From assembly GCF_900111565.1 (NCBI RefSeq), contig NZ_FOIK01000007.1, positions 3,939-67,938 on the forward strand: a stretch of DNA of 64,000 bases, written 5' to 3'. Under the pieces are notes generated by a model, which was not told the origin of the DNA, searched no databases, and saw only the letters and a list, made by a program, of their open reading frames with translations. Origin of the DNA: Paenibacillus sp. NFR01. GTDB taxonomy: Bacteria > Bacillota > Bacilli > Paenibacillales > Paenibacillaceae. Each line of letters opens with the position of its first letter. Within the stretch, counting starts at the first letter, position 1. A program made the position numbers and the translations under genes. Shown in pieces: positions 52,455-60,972 of this stretch.

Positions 52455-53970
52455 AATGTGTACGAAATTCCTCCTTGTTTTCTCGTAGCAAGCGAAATTC
52501 AAGCGCGGAATAGCCGGTTGATTTCCGGAATGTCTTGATAAAATAACCGGTATCGTTAAACCCCACGGAAGCTGCGATATTGTACACCTTTTCGTCAGTG
52601 AATAGAAGGAGATATTTGGCTTCCTGCAGCCGCAGGATGTGAAGGCTCTCCGCGACGGTTTGGCGAAATTGCTGCTTGAATAGCCGGTTTACGTATATTT
52701 TATGGAGCCCTAGCTTGCCTGCGATCCCGTCCAGCGAAATTGTGGTGTGATATTCCCGATACAGCGTAAGCGTGCATTTTGTCACTGTATCTTGCAATGA
52801 GGAAGAGGGGAATGCGATCGGCGTAAAGAGTCCGGAGTCAAGTAACCAGGCCAGTTCTTCTTCAATCGAAGGGAATCCGGCGAAGTCTATGCTCTCCTTG
52901 AAGAATAAGAAGCTTACTGTTTGTAAATGCATTCGGACATATTCCAAGACCGAAACATCATAGCTTGCTTTGATGGTGTGCATGTACATGTCTCGCAAAA
53001 TATGCTTGGCCGATTCGATATCTGAGTCCAAGAAATCCTGTAATAATAATAAAAATTGTTTCTTTATATCCTTCCGTGCAGGCATATAAGCGGATTGTTG
53101 CAATGTTTGGAAGCTTTTGCTTTCCCCCTGCAGAAAATAGAGGAGCGGAATGCGATCTACCATTTCCTCAAGAGAAGTCTGAAGTGTTTTCCAAGAAATA
53201 TTTTCCTTGTATAGCATTGCGGTTTTCGGGCCTAGCATTTGAAAGACGAGAGAAGAAAGCTGGGCGTAATGAAACGCCTTTTTAATCTGGGAGCGATTCA
53301 TATACAATATAGCAATGGAATCTGAAGCATGTATGAGATGTAGATTACAGAATGGATGTGCTTTTGCGATCAAGGTATGGCAAGCCGCTGCATCAAGAGC
53401 GTGATCTTCGTTAAATGTCCTCAGGACGACGATATGATAAGAATCAGGCTGAATCGTAACCGAGTGCGTCCCGTTCCAGTGGAACGTAATATCCGTATGC
53501 AGATGCTGCAAGGAAGAAGAATGCTGTCTTATTCTCTCTATAATTTCATGAAATAACTCTCTGCTAAGAGTGTCTTTGTCCAGCAAAAATACATTGTCCT
53601 TTTTGGGATAATCGAGATGAGGCTCATGGGAAATGAGAAGGACATGAAAGGGCCAATTGTATTGATACATTTGATCAAGGATATGTTCGAATGGCAAAAA
53701 TAAAGATGTATCCAAGATGACGATGTCTGCATGGGTATCATGGAAAGCCTGTATGGCATCCATGCTGAACGGAACAATATGAATGCGGAACATGGCGGGA
53801 TCTTCCAGCATTTCATGCACTCGTTTCAACAGAATTCTATTTTCTGAGATGATTGCGACGTGGTACAAGAAATCACCTGCCATGTGAATTTGGGATGAAG
53901 GTAACGATTGTTCTATTCGATACGTAAGCTTATTTTCCTTGGCTCGTAGCACCAATAACAAATGCTGCAA
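52432..53970 (-). CDS. AraC-type regulator with receiver-like N-terminus
   Basis: A 512-residue protein in the pattern of the long AraC response regulators of Paenibacillus. Residues of about 33-150 resemble a receiver domain (HVAIISENRILLKRVHEML, then ADIVILDTSLFLPF with the possible phosphoacceptor Asp). A helical middle follows. The C-terminal 100 residues contain two helix-turn-helix motifs (LDGIAGKLGLHKIYVNRLFKQ and IAASVGFNDTGYFIKTFRK). The start is uncertain: TTG 53970 or ATG 53883, neither with a clear ribosome binding site. It is co-transcribed with the dehydrogenase gene and may regulate the kinase/aminotransferase set. No histidine kinase gene is nearby. Confidence 0.75.
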   Translation of the reverse strand: MQHLLLVLRAKENKLTYRIEQSLPSSQIHMAGDFLYHVAIISENRILLKRVHEMLEDPAMFRIHIVPFSMDAIQAFHDTHADIVILDTSLFLPFEHILDQMYQYNWPFHVLLISHEPHLDYPKKDNVFLLDKDTLSRELFHEIIERIRQHSSSLQHLHTDITFHWNGTHSVTIQPDSYHIVVLRTFNEDHALDAAACHTLIAKAHPFCNLHLIHASDSIAILYMNRSQIKKAFHYAQLSSLVFQMLGPKTAMLYKENISWKTLQTSLEEMVDRIPLLYFLQGESKSFQTLQQSAYMPARKDIKKQFLLLLQDFLDSDIESAKHILRDMYMHTIKASYDVSVLEYVRMHLQTVSFLFFKESIDFAGFPSIEEELAWLLDSGLFTPIAFPSSSLQDTVTKCTLTLYREYHTTISLDGIAGKLGLHKIYVNRLFKQQFRQTVAESLHILRLQEAKYLLLFTDEKVYNIAASVGFNDTGYFIKTFRKSTGYSALEFRLLRENKEEFRTHYARIMEI

Positions 53971-54245
53971 TAAAAGCGTATCTCATGTGTTTCTCAGGGA
54001 ACCATAATAATCGGACAAAAGCAATCTATAACAAACCGTCAATACACAGTGACATCACTGGATTGGCGGTTTGTCTTATTTGGGCTGAACCCGGAGGGCG
54101 GACTTGGCGGTACATATTGTTGCTGGAACGCTTGACGGCTTTTTTTGTGCATTTCACTAAAAGGTATATTTTTCAAATAAAAAACGAAAAATTTTTTGCA
54201 AGGATTCTTAATGGTCAGTCGTATCCAGTATAGAAAGGAGAAACA

Positions 54246-54746
54246 ATGGCCCAATTACCGATTGACATGAGCGATAATATTTCTGCCGCACTCACCCAAT
54301 ATTCTGACCTTGTACGTCGAATATGCTTTCTATATCTACATAATAGCGCAGACGTGGATGATGTTTTTCAAGAAGTATTCCTGAAGTTGTTACAAAATAA
54401 CTTTCGCTTTGAAAGTGCTGAACATGAAAAAGCATGGCTAATAAGAGTTACGATCAATAAATGCAAGGACCTCTTAAAAAGCTTTTGGCGAAAGAAAATG
54501 GTTCCCATTGAAGGTATGGAATTTCCATTTGAAGATCCAGCCGAAAATGAACTCCTGCAGGTCGTTTTAACGCTTCCGGACAAGTACAAGGATGTTATCT
54601 ATCTATTTTATTACGAGGAGTATACCGTGCCTGAAATGGCTCAGTTGCTAAACAAAAAAGAAAATACAATCTATTCTCTCTTACACAGAGCAAGGGAACT
54701 TATGAAACAAAAGTTAGGAGGTACAGAACATGATTTCACGTTTTAA
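54246..54746 (+). CDS. ECF-type RNA polymerase sigma factor
   Basis: A 166-residue sigma factor. Region 2 lies at about 10-75 (LVRRICFLYLHNSADVDDVFQEVFLKLL) and region 4 at about 105-155 (LPDKYKDVIYLFYYEEYTVP, then KKENTIYSLLHRARELMKQ). There is no sigma-3 domain. AGAAAGGAG precedes the ATG. The partner gene overlaps its last 17 bp, the usual layout for a sigma and anti-sigma pair. The promoter it reads is unknown. Confidence 0.92.
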   Translation: MAQLPIDMSDNISAALTQYSDLVRRICFLYLHNSADVDDVFQEVFLKLLQNNFRFESAEHEKAWLIRVTINKCKDLLKSFWRKKMVPIEGMEFPFEDPAENELLQVVLTLPDKYKDVIYLFYYEEYTVPEMAQLLNKKENTIYSLLHRARELMKQKLGGTEHDFTF

Positions 54747-55878
54747 ATCTGCGATCAATCAAATTAAAGCCGAAGAGGCCTTAATAAGCAGAACGGAAGG
54801 TTTTCTGAAAGACGCATTAATGAATGAGAATACTACAAACATAAAATACAGTCATCGGAGGACATTCTTTATGAAGAAAAAGTTAATCGCAGCTGCGTGC
54901 GCGGCAACCTTACTCGTTGGAGGAAGCGGGGCGGCATACGCCTATTATCAAACACCGGTATCCTACCTTAGCCTGGACATTAACCCCAGCGTAGAAATTG
55001 GAGTTAACGCATTTGATAAAGTTGTAAAAGTGAAAGGAATCAATGACGACGGCAACAAGATATTGGCTAAAATAAGCATAAAAGGTTCTAATGTTAGAGT
55101 AGCTGTCAGCACGCTGGTTTATTCTGCTGTTGATAATGGTTTTATAGCCGATAACGGTTCATCTGTGGTTTCTATTACATCGGAAACAGATAATTCAAAG
55201 ACCGCAGCCAAACTTGAAAACGATGCTGAAACCGGAGCAAATCAGGCTTTAGAGGAGTCTGACACAACAGCAACTGTTATCAAAGATAATGTTGCCCTTG
55301 CCCGCAGGGATCAGGCGAGAGCTTTGGGGATCAGCCCTGGAAAGCTTAATCTTATCAATAAGCTTCAAAAAGTGGATCCAACCGCTACTGTAGATAAGTA
55401 TAAAGATGCAAGTGTCAAAGATATAATGAAAACTATCAAAGATAGTAAAGACAAGCTTAAGAATAACGCGGATCATAAGGATGAAAATAAAGATCAAACC
55501 AATAGTACAACAGCCGACAATAATACTAATACTAGCACCACTACCACCGGTACTGCCGCAGACTCAAGCGAGGCCAAAAATACAAATGCAGCTAAAATAA
55601 ATAATGCATCTAAAGCTAATGAACAAGAAGTTAAGATTAGCGACGAGGACAAGGATAGTAAAGAGAATAATGCCGCAAGTGTCACCAATAAATCTAAAAA
55701 AGATGATGATGCAGCTAATGATAAAAATATAGAAGACAACAAAAACCAGGGCGCAACCAAAAGTAATGCTGCAGCTCAAGGAAATAAGAAAAGTGATGGA
55801 AATAAGAATAGCGCCGCTAATAAGAATAGTGATGTAAAAGATAAGAATAGTGATGAAAAAGATAAGAATGGGCTATAA
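54730..55878 (+). CDS. RsgI-like membrane anti-sigma partner
   Basis: A 382-residue protein. The short cytoplasmic part (1-49, INQIKAEEALISRTEGFL) could bind the sigma factor. A single hydrophobic segment (about 51-72) follows, then an RsgI-type extracellular domain with PVSYLSLDINPSVEIGVNAF. From about residue 230 the chain is a disordered Asn/Lys/Asp/Thr/Ala-rich tail. A strong GGAGGA eight bases before an in-frame ATG at 54871 (MKKKLIAAACAATLLVG) allows a second, shorter product in which that segment would act as a signal peptide. Co-expression with the sigma gene follows from the overlap. Confidence 0.85.
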   Translation: MISRFKSAINQIKAEEALISRTEGFLKDALMNENTTNIKYSHRRTFFMKKKLIAAACAATLLVGGSGAAYAYYQTPVSYLSLDINPSVEIGVNAFDKVVKVKGINDDGNKILAKISIKGSNVRVAVSTLVYSAVDNGFIADNGSSVVSITSETDNSKTAAKLENDAETGANQALEESDTTATVIKDNVALARRDQARALGISPGKLNLINKLQKVDPTATVDKYKDASVKDIMKTIKDSKDKLKNNADHKDENKDQTNSTTADNNTNTSTTTTGTAADSSEAKNTNAAKINNASKANEQEVKISDEDKDSKENNAASVTNKSKKDDDAANDKNIEDNKNQGATKSNAAAQGNKKSDGNKNSAANKNSDVKDKNSDEKDKNGL

Positions 55879-55892
55879 CAATATCTGATGAT

Positions 55893-55939
55893 AAGCGGCC
55901 TTCGTCCTGAATTCTATGGGACGGAGGCCGTTTTGCTTG
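55893..55939. terminator. Bidirectional terminator between the sigma operon and the GH2 gene
   Basis: Arms AAGCGGCCTTCGTCC and GGACGGAGGCCGTTTTGCTT pair with one mismatch around an 11 nt loop. T-rich ends occur on the plus strand; the minus strand is AT-rich too. Confidence 0.75.
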
Positions 55940-56014
55940 ACTTGCCGTGAAGATTTCAAGACTGGCCTTAGGATAAGAAGAGAGAAGAGGGCACTGCCAT
56001 CTTGAAAAAGGACA

Positions 56015-58486
56015 TCAGGCGTACGTGTCAAACAAGCTGCGGACGACGAGCTGTTCGCGGAATTGTGCCAGCGTAAGCGGCGACGACAGGCTGCTCTTAA
56101 GCACGATAACCTGCTTCGTGCCGGACGCCGACAGGTCGAAGATGTTATCGCTCCACGACGCGTCCGCATCGCTCAGATCGAGCGAGACGAACTTGGCGAA
56201 CGCTGAAGAGCGCAACTGCACGACATAGCGATCCTCCTCTTCGGTAACTTCGGCGGCGATGCACGGGTCGAGGTATTCGAAGTGTTTTGACTTGACGAAC
56301 AGCGCCGTCCCCCCGCTTATCTCCTGGTCGTCAGCCGTCAACGCGAACTCCAGGTAACGCTGGCGCAGTTTCGCCGGCGTATCCAATTCGGCGCCGAGCG
56401 CAAGCGTGATCGCTTCATGGGCGGAGAGTGCGTCAGCCGTTACCGCTGTCTCGCCAGATAGGAGCGTCTCGGAGCGATGGTCGAGCAGACGCCAGCGCAG
56501 CATTCCGTCGAAGCGCTCGAGGGTATCGTTCGTCACATGAAGCGACACGTTGGTCCCTTCCTCGCAAGCTGAGACCAGCACAGGGGCGAAGAAGCGTTTC
56601 GCAACATGCTGCGTCGCCTTCCAGCGGCCGAAATAGTCGAGGCTCGCCCAGGACGCACCGGGCCAGATATCGTTGAGCTGCCAATAGATTGCGCCCATGC
56701 ACCGGCCACGGTTCCGCCGCCAGTGTTCGACGCCGACGCGCATTCCTTCAGCCTGAATGAGCTGGGAGACGTACAGCAGAGACTCGAAGTCTTTCGGATA
56801 TTTGAAATATTCGCTGATGTAGTAAAGAATCTTCTCGTTGCCGGTGCCGTTCTTCTGGTGCGCTTCCATCACGTAGGAGAAGATGTTGCGGTCCTCTGGC
56901 AGCGTAAAGGTCTCCACCGTCTTAAGCGAAGGGAACGACTGAAGCCCGAATTCGGACATGAACCGCGGAAACAGCGTCCGGTATTCAGTAATCGGCTTCC
57001 GGCCGTGCCAGACGTCCCAGTAGTGCATATCGCCGACGCTGTCCAGGTTCGGTTCGTTGATGCCGCCGTACGAGGACGGCGACGACCTCCAGTAGAACGT
57101 GTTCGGATCGAGCGACGCGTTCAGCTCCGGCAGGAACTGCTCGAACTGGTGCAAATAATCGTCGCGCTGCTTCTCGCCGTACCGCTCCGTCCAGCCCCAT
57201 TCCGCCCATGCGTATTCCAGCTCGTTGTTGCCGCTCCAAATACCGAGGGAAGCATGATGGCGAATGCGCTTCACGTTGTCCATCGTCTCCAGCCGGATGC
57301 TCTCTTTGAAGGCGTCGTTGAAGTCGTAGGTGCCGCACGCGTACATATGGTCCTGCCAGACGATCAGCCCGAGCTGGTCGCACAGATCGTAGAAATGATC
57401 TTCGGGGTAATAGCCGCCTCCCCAGATGCGGATGCAGTTAAAATTCGCTTCCACGCAACTTCTTAGCAGCCGTTCCGTCCGTTCGGGGCTCAGCCGGCCG
57501 AAGACATTGTCCTCCGGAATGTAGTTGGCGCCCATGGCGAAGACGCTCTGTCCGTTGACGACGAATTCGAACGTCTCGCCCCACGCATCCTTCTCCTGCC
57601 GAACTCCAAGCGTCCGCAGGCCGAGCCGGAGCGTCCGCTCATCAACGTCGCCTGCATCGCTGTGCAGGCCGACCCGGAGTGTATAGAGCGGCTGCTTCCC
57701 GTAGTTACGCGGCCACCATAGCTGCGGCTCTGCGATAATGAAGCTAAGCGCCTTGCCTTCGGCGCTTGCGGCCGCTTCGCCCTCCAGTAAGGTACCGTCG
57801 GGCGTCTCCAGCGCGGCATGCACGGTCAGCTCGGCATTCGGCGACCACTGTTCCACGCCGGTGCGGACATCGAGCCGGACGGCGCCGTTCTCGTGATGCT
57901 GCGATACGAATAAGTCGTCGATCCGGCCCAGGTCGTAGCCGCGGATCGAGATATCGCGCCAGATTCCCGAATCCGGCAGCTTCGGACCCCAATCCCAGCC
58001 GAACATGCTGTGCGCCTTACGCAGGTGGGAGATGCCGGGCACTGCGTCGGCGCAGCTCGACAGATGATATTCCTTGTCCTTCTCAAGGACGAACTTCGTC
58101 GCCGACCGGATGACTACGTGAATGTCGTTCGGTCCGGCCCGAAGCACGTCCTTGACGTCCGTCTCATAGGTGCGGTGCATGTTGTCGGCACTCAGCACGA
58201 GCTGGCCGTTAATCGATACCTCGCACAGCGTATCCAGCCCTTCGCAGCGGAGCAAGACGTTGTCACGCGCGAGCAGCGCCGGGGCTGCCTCGAAGCTCCG
58301 CTCGTATTCGTAATCGAACTTCGTCAGCTCCAGAGTGGCCATCTCGTTGTCGCGATAGAACGGATCCTCCATCTTGCCCGCCCGGAGCAGATCATGGAAG
58401 ACGGAGCCGGGCACGACGGCATCGATCCATTCGTGCTCGTCGGTTCGCTTCATTCGCCAAGCACCGTTCAGGGTCAGTAGTTGCAT
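56015..58486 (-). CDS. Beta-mannosidase, glycoside hydrolase family 2
   Basis: An 823-residue cytoplasmic GH2 enzyme that should release beta-linked mannose from mannan or mannoside oligosaccharides. The N-terminal sugar-binding domain (LNGAWRMKR... DPFYRDNE) and immunoglobulin-like domain precede the TIM barrel. There IRIWGGGYYPEDHFYDLCD is a family mark, the acid/base Glu lies near 420 in GIWSGNNELEYAW, and the nucleophile Glu lies near 511 in RFMSEFGLQSFPS. There is no signal peptide. GAGGAGGT precedes the ATG. It is divergent from an AraC-type gene that probably controls it. Confidence 0.93.
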   Translation of the reverse strand: MQLLTLNGAWRMKRTDEHEWIDAVVPGSVFHDLLRAGKMEDPFYRDNEMATLELTKFDYEYERSFEAAPALLARDNVLLRCEGLDTLCEVSINGQLVLSADNMHRTYETDVKDVLRAGPNDIHVVIRSATKFVLEKDKEYHLSSCADAVPGISHLRKAHSMFGWDWGPKLPDSGIWRDISIRGYDLGRIDDLFVSQHHENGAVRLDVRTGVEQWSPNAELTVHAALETPDGTLLEGEAAASAEGKALSFIIAEPQLWWPRNYGKQPLYTLRVGLHSDAGDVDERTLRLGLRTLGVRQEKDAWGETFEFVVNGQSVFAMGANYIPEDNVFGRLSPERTERLLRSCVEANFNCIRIWGGGYYPEDHFYDLCDQLGLIVWQDHMYACGTYDFNDAFKESIRLETMDNVKRIRHHASLGIWSGNNELEYAWAEWGWTERYGEKQRDDYLHQFEQFLPELNASLDPNTFYWRSSPSSYGGINEPNLDSVGDMHYWDVWHGRKPITEYRTLFPRFMSEFGLQSFPSLKTVETFTLPEDRNIFSYVMEAHQKNGTGNEKILYYISEYFKYPKDFESLLYVSQLIQAEGMRVGVEHWRRNRGRCMGAIYWQLNDIWPGASWASLDYFGRWKATQHVAKRFFAPVLVSACEEGTNVSLHVTNDTLERFDGMLRWRLLDHRSETLLSGETAVTADALSAHEAITLALGAELDTPAKLRQRYLEFALTADDQEISGGTALFVKSKHFEYLDPCIAAEVTEEEDRYVVQLRSSAFAKFVSLDLSDADASWSDNIFDLSASGTKQVIVLKSSLSSPLTLAQFREQLVVRSLFDTYA

Positions 58487-58608
58487 TTTATTACCTCCTC
58501 ATTCCCGCTCGAGAGTTGTGCTAATCCCGTATACTGTACTGGATAGAGATTAACGATAATGGCCGGGAACAGCTAAATCGTAGCATTCGATCCTTATCAT
58601 GTCTTGTA

Positions 58609-58636
58609 TTGCAAACGCAGATTGTTGTGCTATATT
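58609..58636 (+). promoter_or_regulatory. Promoter of the divergent AraC regulator
   Basis: TTGCAA (58609-58614), a 16 bp spacer and TATATT (58631-58636), about 50 bp before the TTG start. Confidence 0.5.
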
Positions 58637-58687
58637 AACATCAGTTTCGAGAATATCCCGAGTGAAGGAACAGGAGGGGAGTACCGA

Positions 58688-59524
58688 TTGAAGGCGGCTA
58701 TGCTGCGCGCTGCAACGCTGATCGACGCGCAGACGCAATCCAACTACCATATTGTAGAATCGATCAATCACGCTTATCCGCTGCACGGACACGATTTTTA
58801 TGAGATCTTCATTATCCTTACCGGTCGATGTGCGCATCTGATAAACGGCGAGACGCAGATGCTTGAAGAACGCGAGATGGTATTCATCCGTCCCGGCGAT
58901 ACGCATGGCTATGACTTCTGCGGCGATACCGACTGCCGGTTCTTAAACGTCAACTTCTATCCGGAAGCGGTAGAGTACGCTTTTGAGTTCGCAGGCAGTC
59001 CCGGCTTTGCGTCGCGGATGAAACGGGCGAAGCTGCCGCCTGTCCTCCGGCTGGCGCCGCCCGACATGGACGCCTTGATGCGTAAGGGCAGCCAGATCGG
59101 GTTGTATGAGTCGATCGACAAGGCAAAGGCACGGTCGACGGCGAGGAGCTGGCTGGTCGATGCGCTGACGCTCTTTTTCGTAGCCCACAGGGACGAGGAT
59201 CAGAAAGCGATGCCGTCGTGGCTCGATCATCTGCTGCTGGAGCTGCAGAAGAAAGAGAATTTCACCTGCGGTCCTGGCCGGCTGGTCGAGTTGTCGGGGC
59301 GGAGCGCCGGTCACTTGAACCGCGTGTTCAAAGAGGTTTTGCAGATGACGCCGACCGCATACCTGAACCGGCTGCGTCTCACCCACGCCCGCAACCTGCT
59401 GCTGACGACAAATTTGGGCATTATTGAAGTTGCCTATGAATCGGGCTTCGATAACCTGAGCCACTTCTATCATCTTTTCAAGAAGCAGTACGGCGTCTCC
59501 CCCGGCAAGACCCGCTCCGTCTGA
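58688..59524 (+). CDS. AraC family transcriptional regulator with cupin sensor
   Basis: A 278-residue regulator. TTG 58688 is placed eight bases after AGGAGGGG; an ATG at 58700 is the alternative. The N-terminal cupin-like sensor (HAYPLHGHDFYEIFIILTG, EEREMVFIRPGDTHGYDF) probably binds a sugar. The C-terminal double helix-turn-helix reads LVELSGRSAGHLNRVFKEV and IIEVAYESGFDNLSHFYHLF. Sharing the intergenic region with the beta-mannosidase gene, it most likely activates it in response to a mannoside. Confidence 0.9.
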   Translation: MKAAMLRAATLIDAQTQSNYHIVESINHAYPLHGHDFYEIFIILTGRCAHLINGETQMLEEREMVFIRPGDTHGYDFCGDTDCRFLNVNFYPEAVEYAFEFAGSPGFASRMKRAKLPPVLRLAPPDMDALMRKGSQIGLYESIDKAKARSTARSWLVDALTLFFVAHRDEDQKAMPSWLDHLLLELQKKENFTCGPGRLVELSGRSAGHLNRVFKEVLQMTPTAYLNRLRLTHARNLLLTTNLGIIEVAYESGFDNLSHFYHLFKKQYGVSPGKTRSV

Positions 59525-59758
59525 GCGTCGGAACCTCCATTCGACTTTTTTTGATCCCATCGTTGAGAGGTATTGGCGAACGTAGTCTCTGCGATTTCGA
59601 AATAAAGAAAAATAGCAATTTCTCTTTATACTTCCAGCAAGAAACAGGAAGAGTTATCTCCTCTTGAGGAATACAATAGAGAGGCTTTGAATGTCCTTTT
59701 CAAACGACGAAGTATTGCGACCATACTATCCAAACTAGAATCATGGAGAGATGACGAA

Positions 59759-60328
59759 ATGAACGTAGAAGCGGTTTTTGAGCATTTTCCTATCCTGAGG
59801 TCAGATGAACTCGTATTGAAAAAGATTGAAGATCGCCATGTAGACGAAGTTTTTGAGATCTATGACAATGACAGGGTATTTGAATACTGCGGCATCATAC
59901 CTAAGCACAATAAAGATACCGTGAGAAACATGATCGGGCATTTCGAAAGGGATTATAATAAAAGGTCGCGGGTGAAGTGGGGGATATTCGCGAATCATGA
60001 AGCCGAACGTCTGCTTGGAATTATTGAAGCCATGGATTTCAACTCAAAAGTTGATATGGTGACAATTGGTTATTTTTTGGCGGAATCGCATTGGGGAAAA
60101 GGAATTGCTGCCGAGGCTCTGAGAATGTTGCTCCACTTCTTGTTTGTGAATGTCAACGTAAACCGAATTCAAGCAGAAGTGATGCCTCGGAATGAGAATT
60201 CCAAAAAGGTACTATTGAAAAACGGCTTCACGAAAGAAGGAATGCTAAGACAAGCGACATTATGGTCAGGTAAAGGGATTGTCGATATAGAGATGTATGG
60301 TATTTTAAGAGAAGATTATATGAGTTGA
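59759..60328 (+). CDS. GNAT family N-acetyltransferase
   Basis: A 189-residue enzyme of the RimJ/RimL-like acetyltransferase group. The start region is LRSDELVLKKIEDRHVDEVF. The acetyl-CoA loop lies in YFLAESHWGKGIAAEALRML, and PRNENSKKVLLKNGFTKEG is the typical end motif. ATG 59759 is chosen because homologues start near here; in-frame codons continue upstream to 59687. The substrate could be a protein N-terminus, an amino sugar or an antibiotic. It stands alone. Confidence 0.85.
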   Translation: MNVEAVFEHFPILRSDELVLKKIEDRHVDEVFEIYDNDRVFEYCGIIPKHNKDTVRNMIGHFERDYNKRSRVKWGIFANHEAERLLGIIEAMDFNSKVDMVTIGYFLAESHWGKGIAAEALRMLLHFLFVNVNVNRIQAEVMPRNENSKKVLLKNGFTKEGMLRQATLWSGKGIVDIEMYGILREDYMS

Positions 60329-60423
60329 TCGTGAAAATGAATTCTATCATCAGCGATCATCTGCGATGATAGCTGAATGAATATGCAACTTTGTGTTTGA
60401 CATTCGCAAAGTTTAACCGAGCC

Positions 60424-60457
60424 GGGCTGTCCCTCAGTGGAGAGTCCGTTTTTATTT
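60424..60457 (+). terminator. Terminator after the acetyltransferase gene
   Basis: Stem GGGCT-TCC/GGA-AGTCC (one internal mismatch, one G-U pair) followed by TTTTTATTT. Confidence 0.55.
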
Positions 60458-60570
60458 GTCTTTGAAACGTTCTGATAGACCTGCGTATTGGCAAGTATTA
60501 GTTACATTTAATAACATAATTAGTTTTAATATATACCATAAATTAAAAAAATACTTAAAAAATAAAACAA

Positions 60571-60600
60571 TTGACGTGACAAATTGACTGAATATATAAT
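60571..60600 (+). promoter_or_regulatory. Promoter of the subtilase-like gene
   Basis: TTGACG (60571-60576), 18 bp, and a perfect TATAAT (60595-60600). Confidence 0.7.
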
Positions 60601-60972
60601 ATTTTCAGAAATTCGAATAAAAATGTCAGAAAACATGACATTTAATTTCGGTTTTAATCTTCGGCCTCATTCGAATCCTGGGGGAGAGGAGAGCCGGTAA
60701 TGGGATGCCAGTTACATAAAAATTGAAGAGAGGTGGTTATTCTAACTTTTTTCCAGTTTTATTCGTACGGGCTCATCAAATCTAGTAATCTATGTTGTCA
60801 AATCTTCCGCAATCTACTCGCAAACCTCAATCTCGAAACCTTTCATCCGCGACCTTTCATCTACGACCTTATGACCTTTCATCAACGACCTTACACCCTT
60901 GAGAGCCGGCAACGGCAGCACTTCTTTCATTGACAATTCAGTCATGACGGCATGACAGAAGGAGCGAAACAC

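Larger units (their letters stand above)
60329..60972. other. AT-rich intergenic region before the subtilase-like gene
   Basis: It contains an 8 bp inverted repeat (CTATCATC/GATGATAG, 60344-60372), a terminator at 60424-60457, a promoter at 60571-60600, and imperfect repeats of GACCTTTCATC (60837-60895). A 66-codon frame at 60733 coincides with these repeats and is not supported as a gene. The leader from the promoter to the TTG start is about 365 nt long, which is unusual. Confidence 0.6.

Noticed and set aside
53985..54233. 82-codon gene before the sigma factor
   Set aside because: No ribosome binding site or family features; it lies in the AT-rich promoter region of the sigma operon.
56606..57466. 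Plus-strand frame of 286 codons inside the beta-mannosidase gene
   Set aside because: It is antisense to conserved GH2 active-site sequence and has no ribosome binding site or recognisable domain.
60733..60933. 66-codon gene ahead of the subtilase-like gene
   Set aside because: Much of it is the short DNA repeat; there is a weak start and no recognisable domain.
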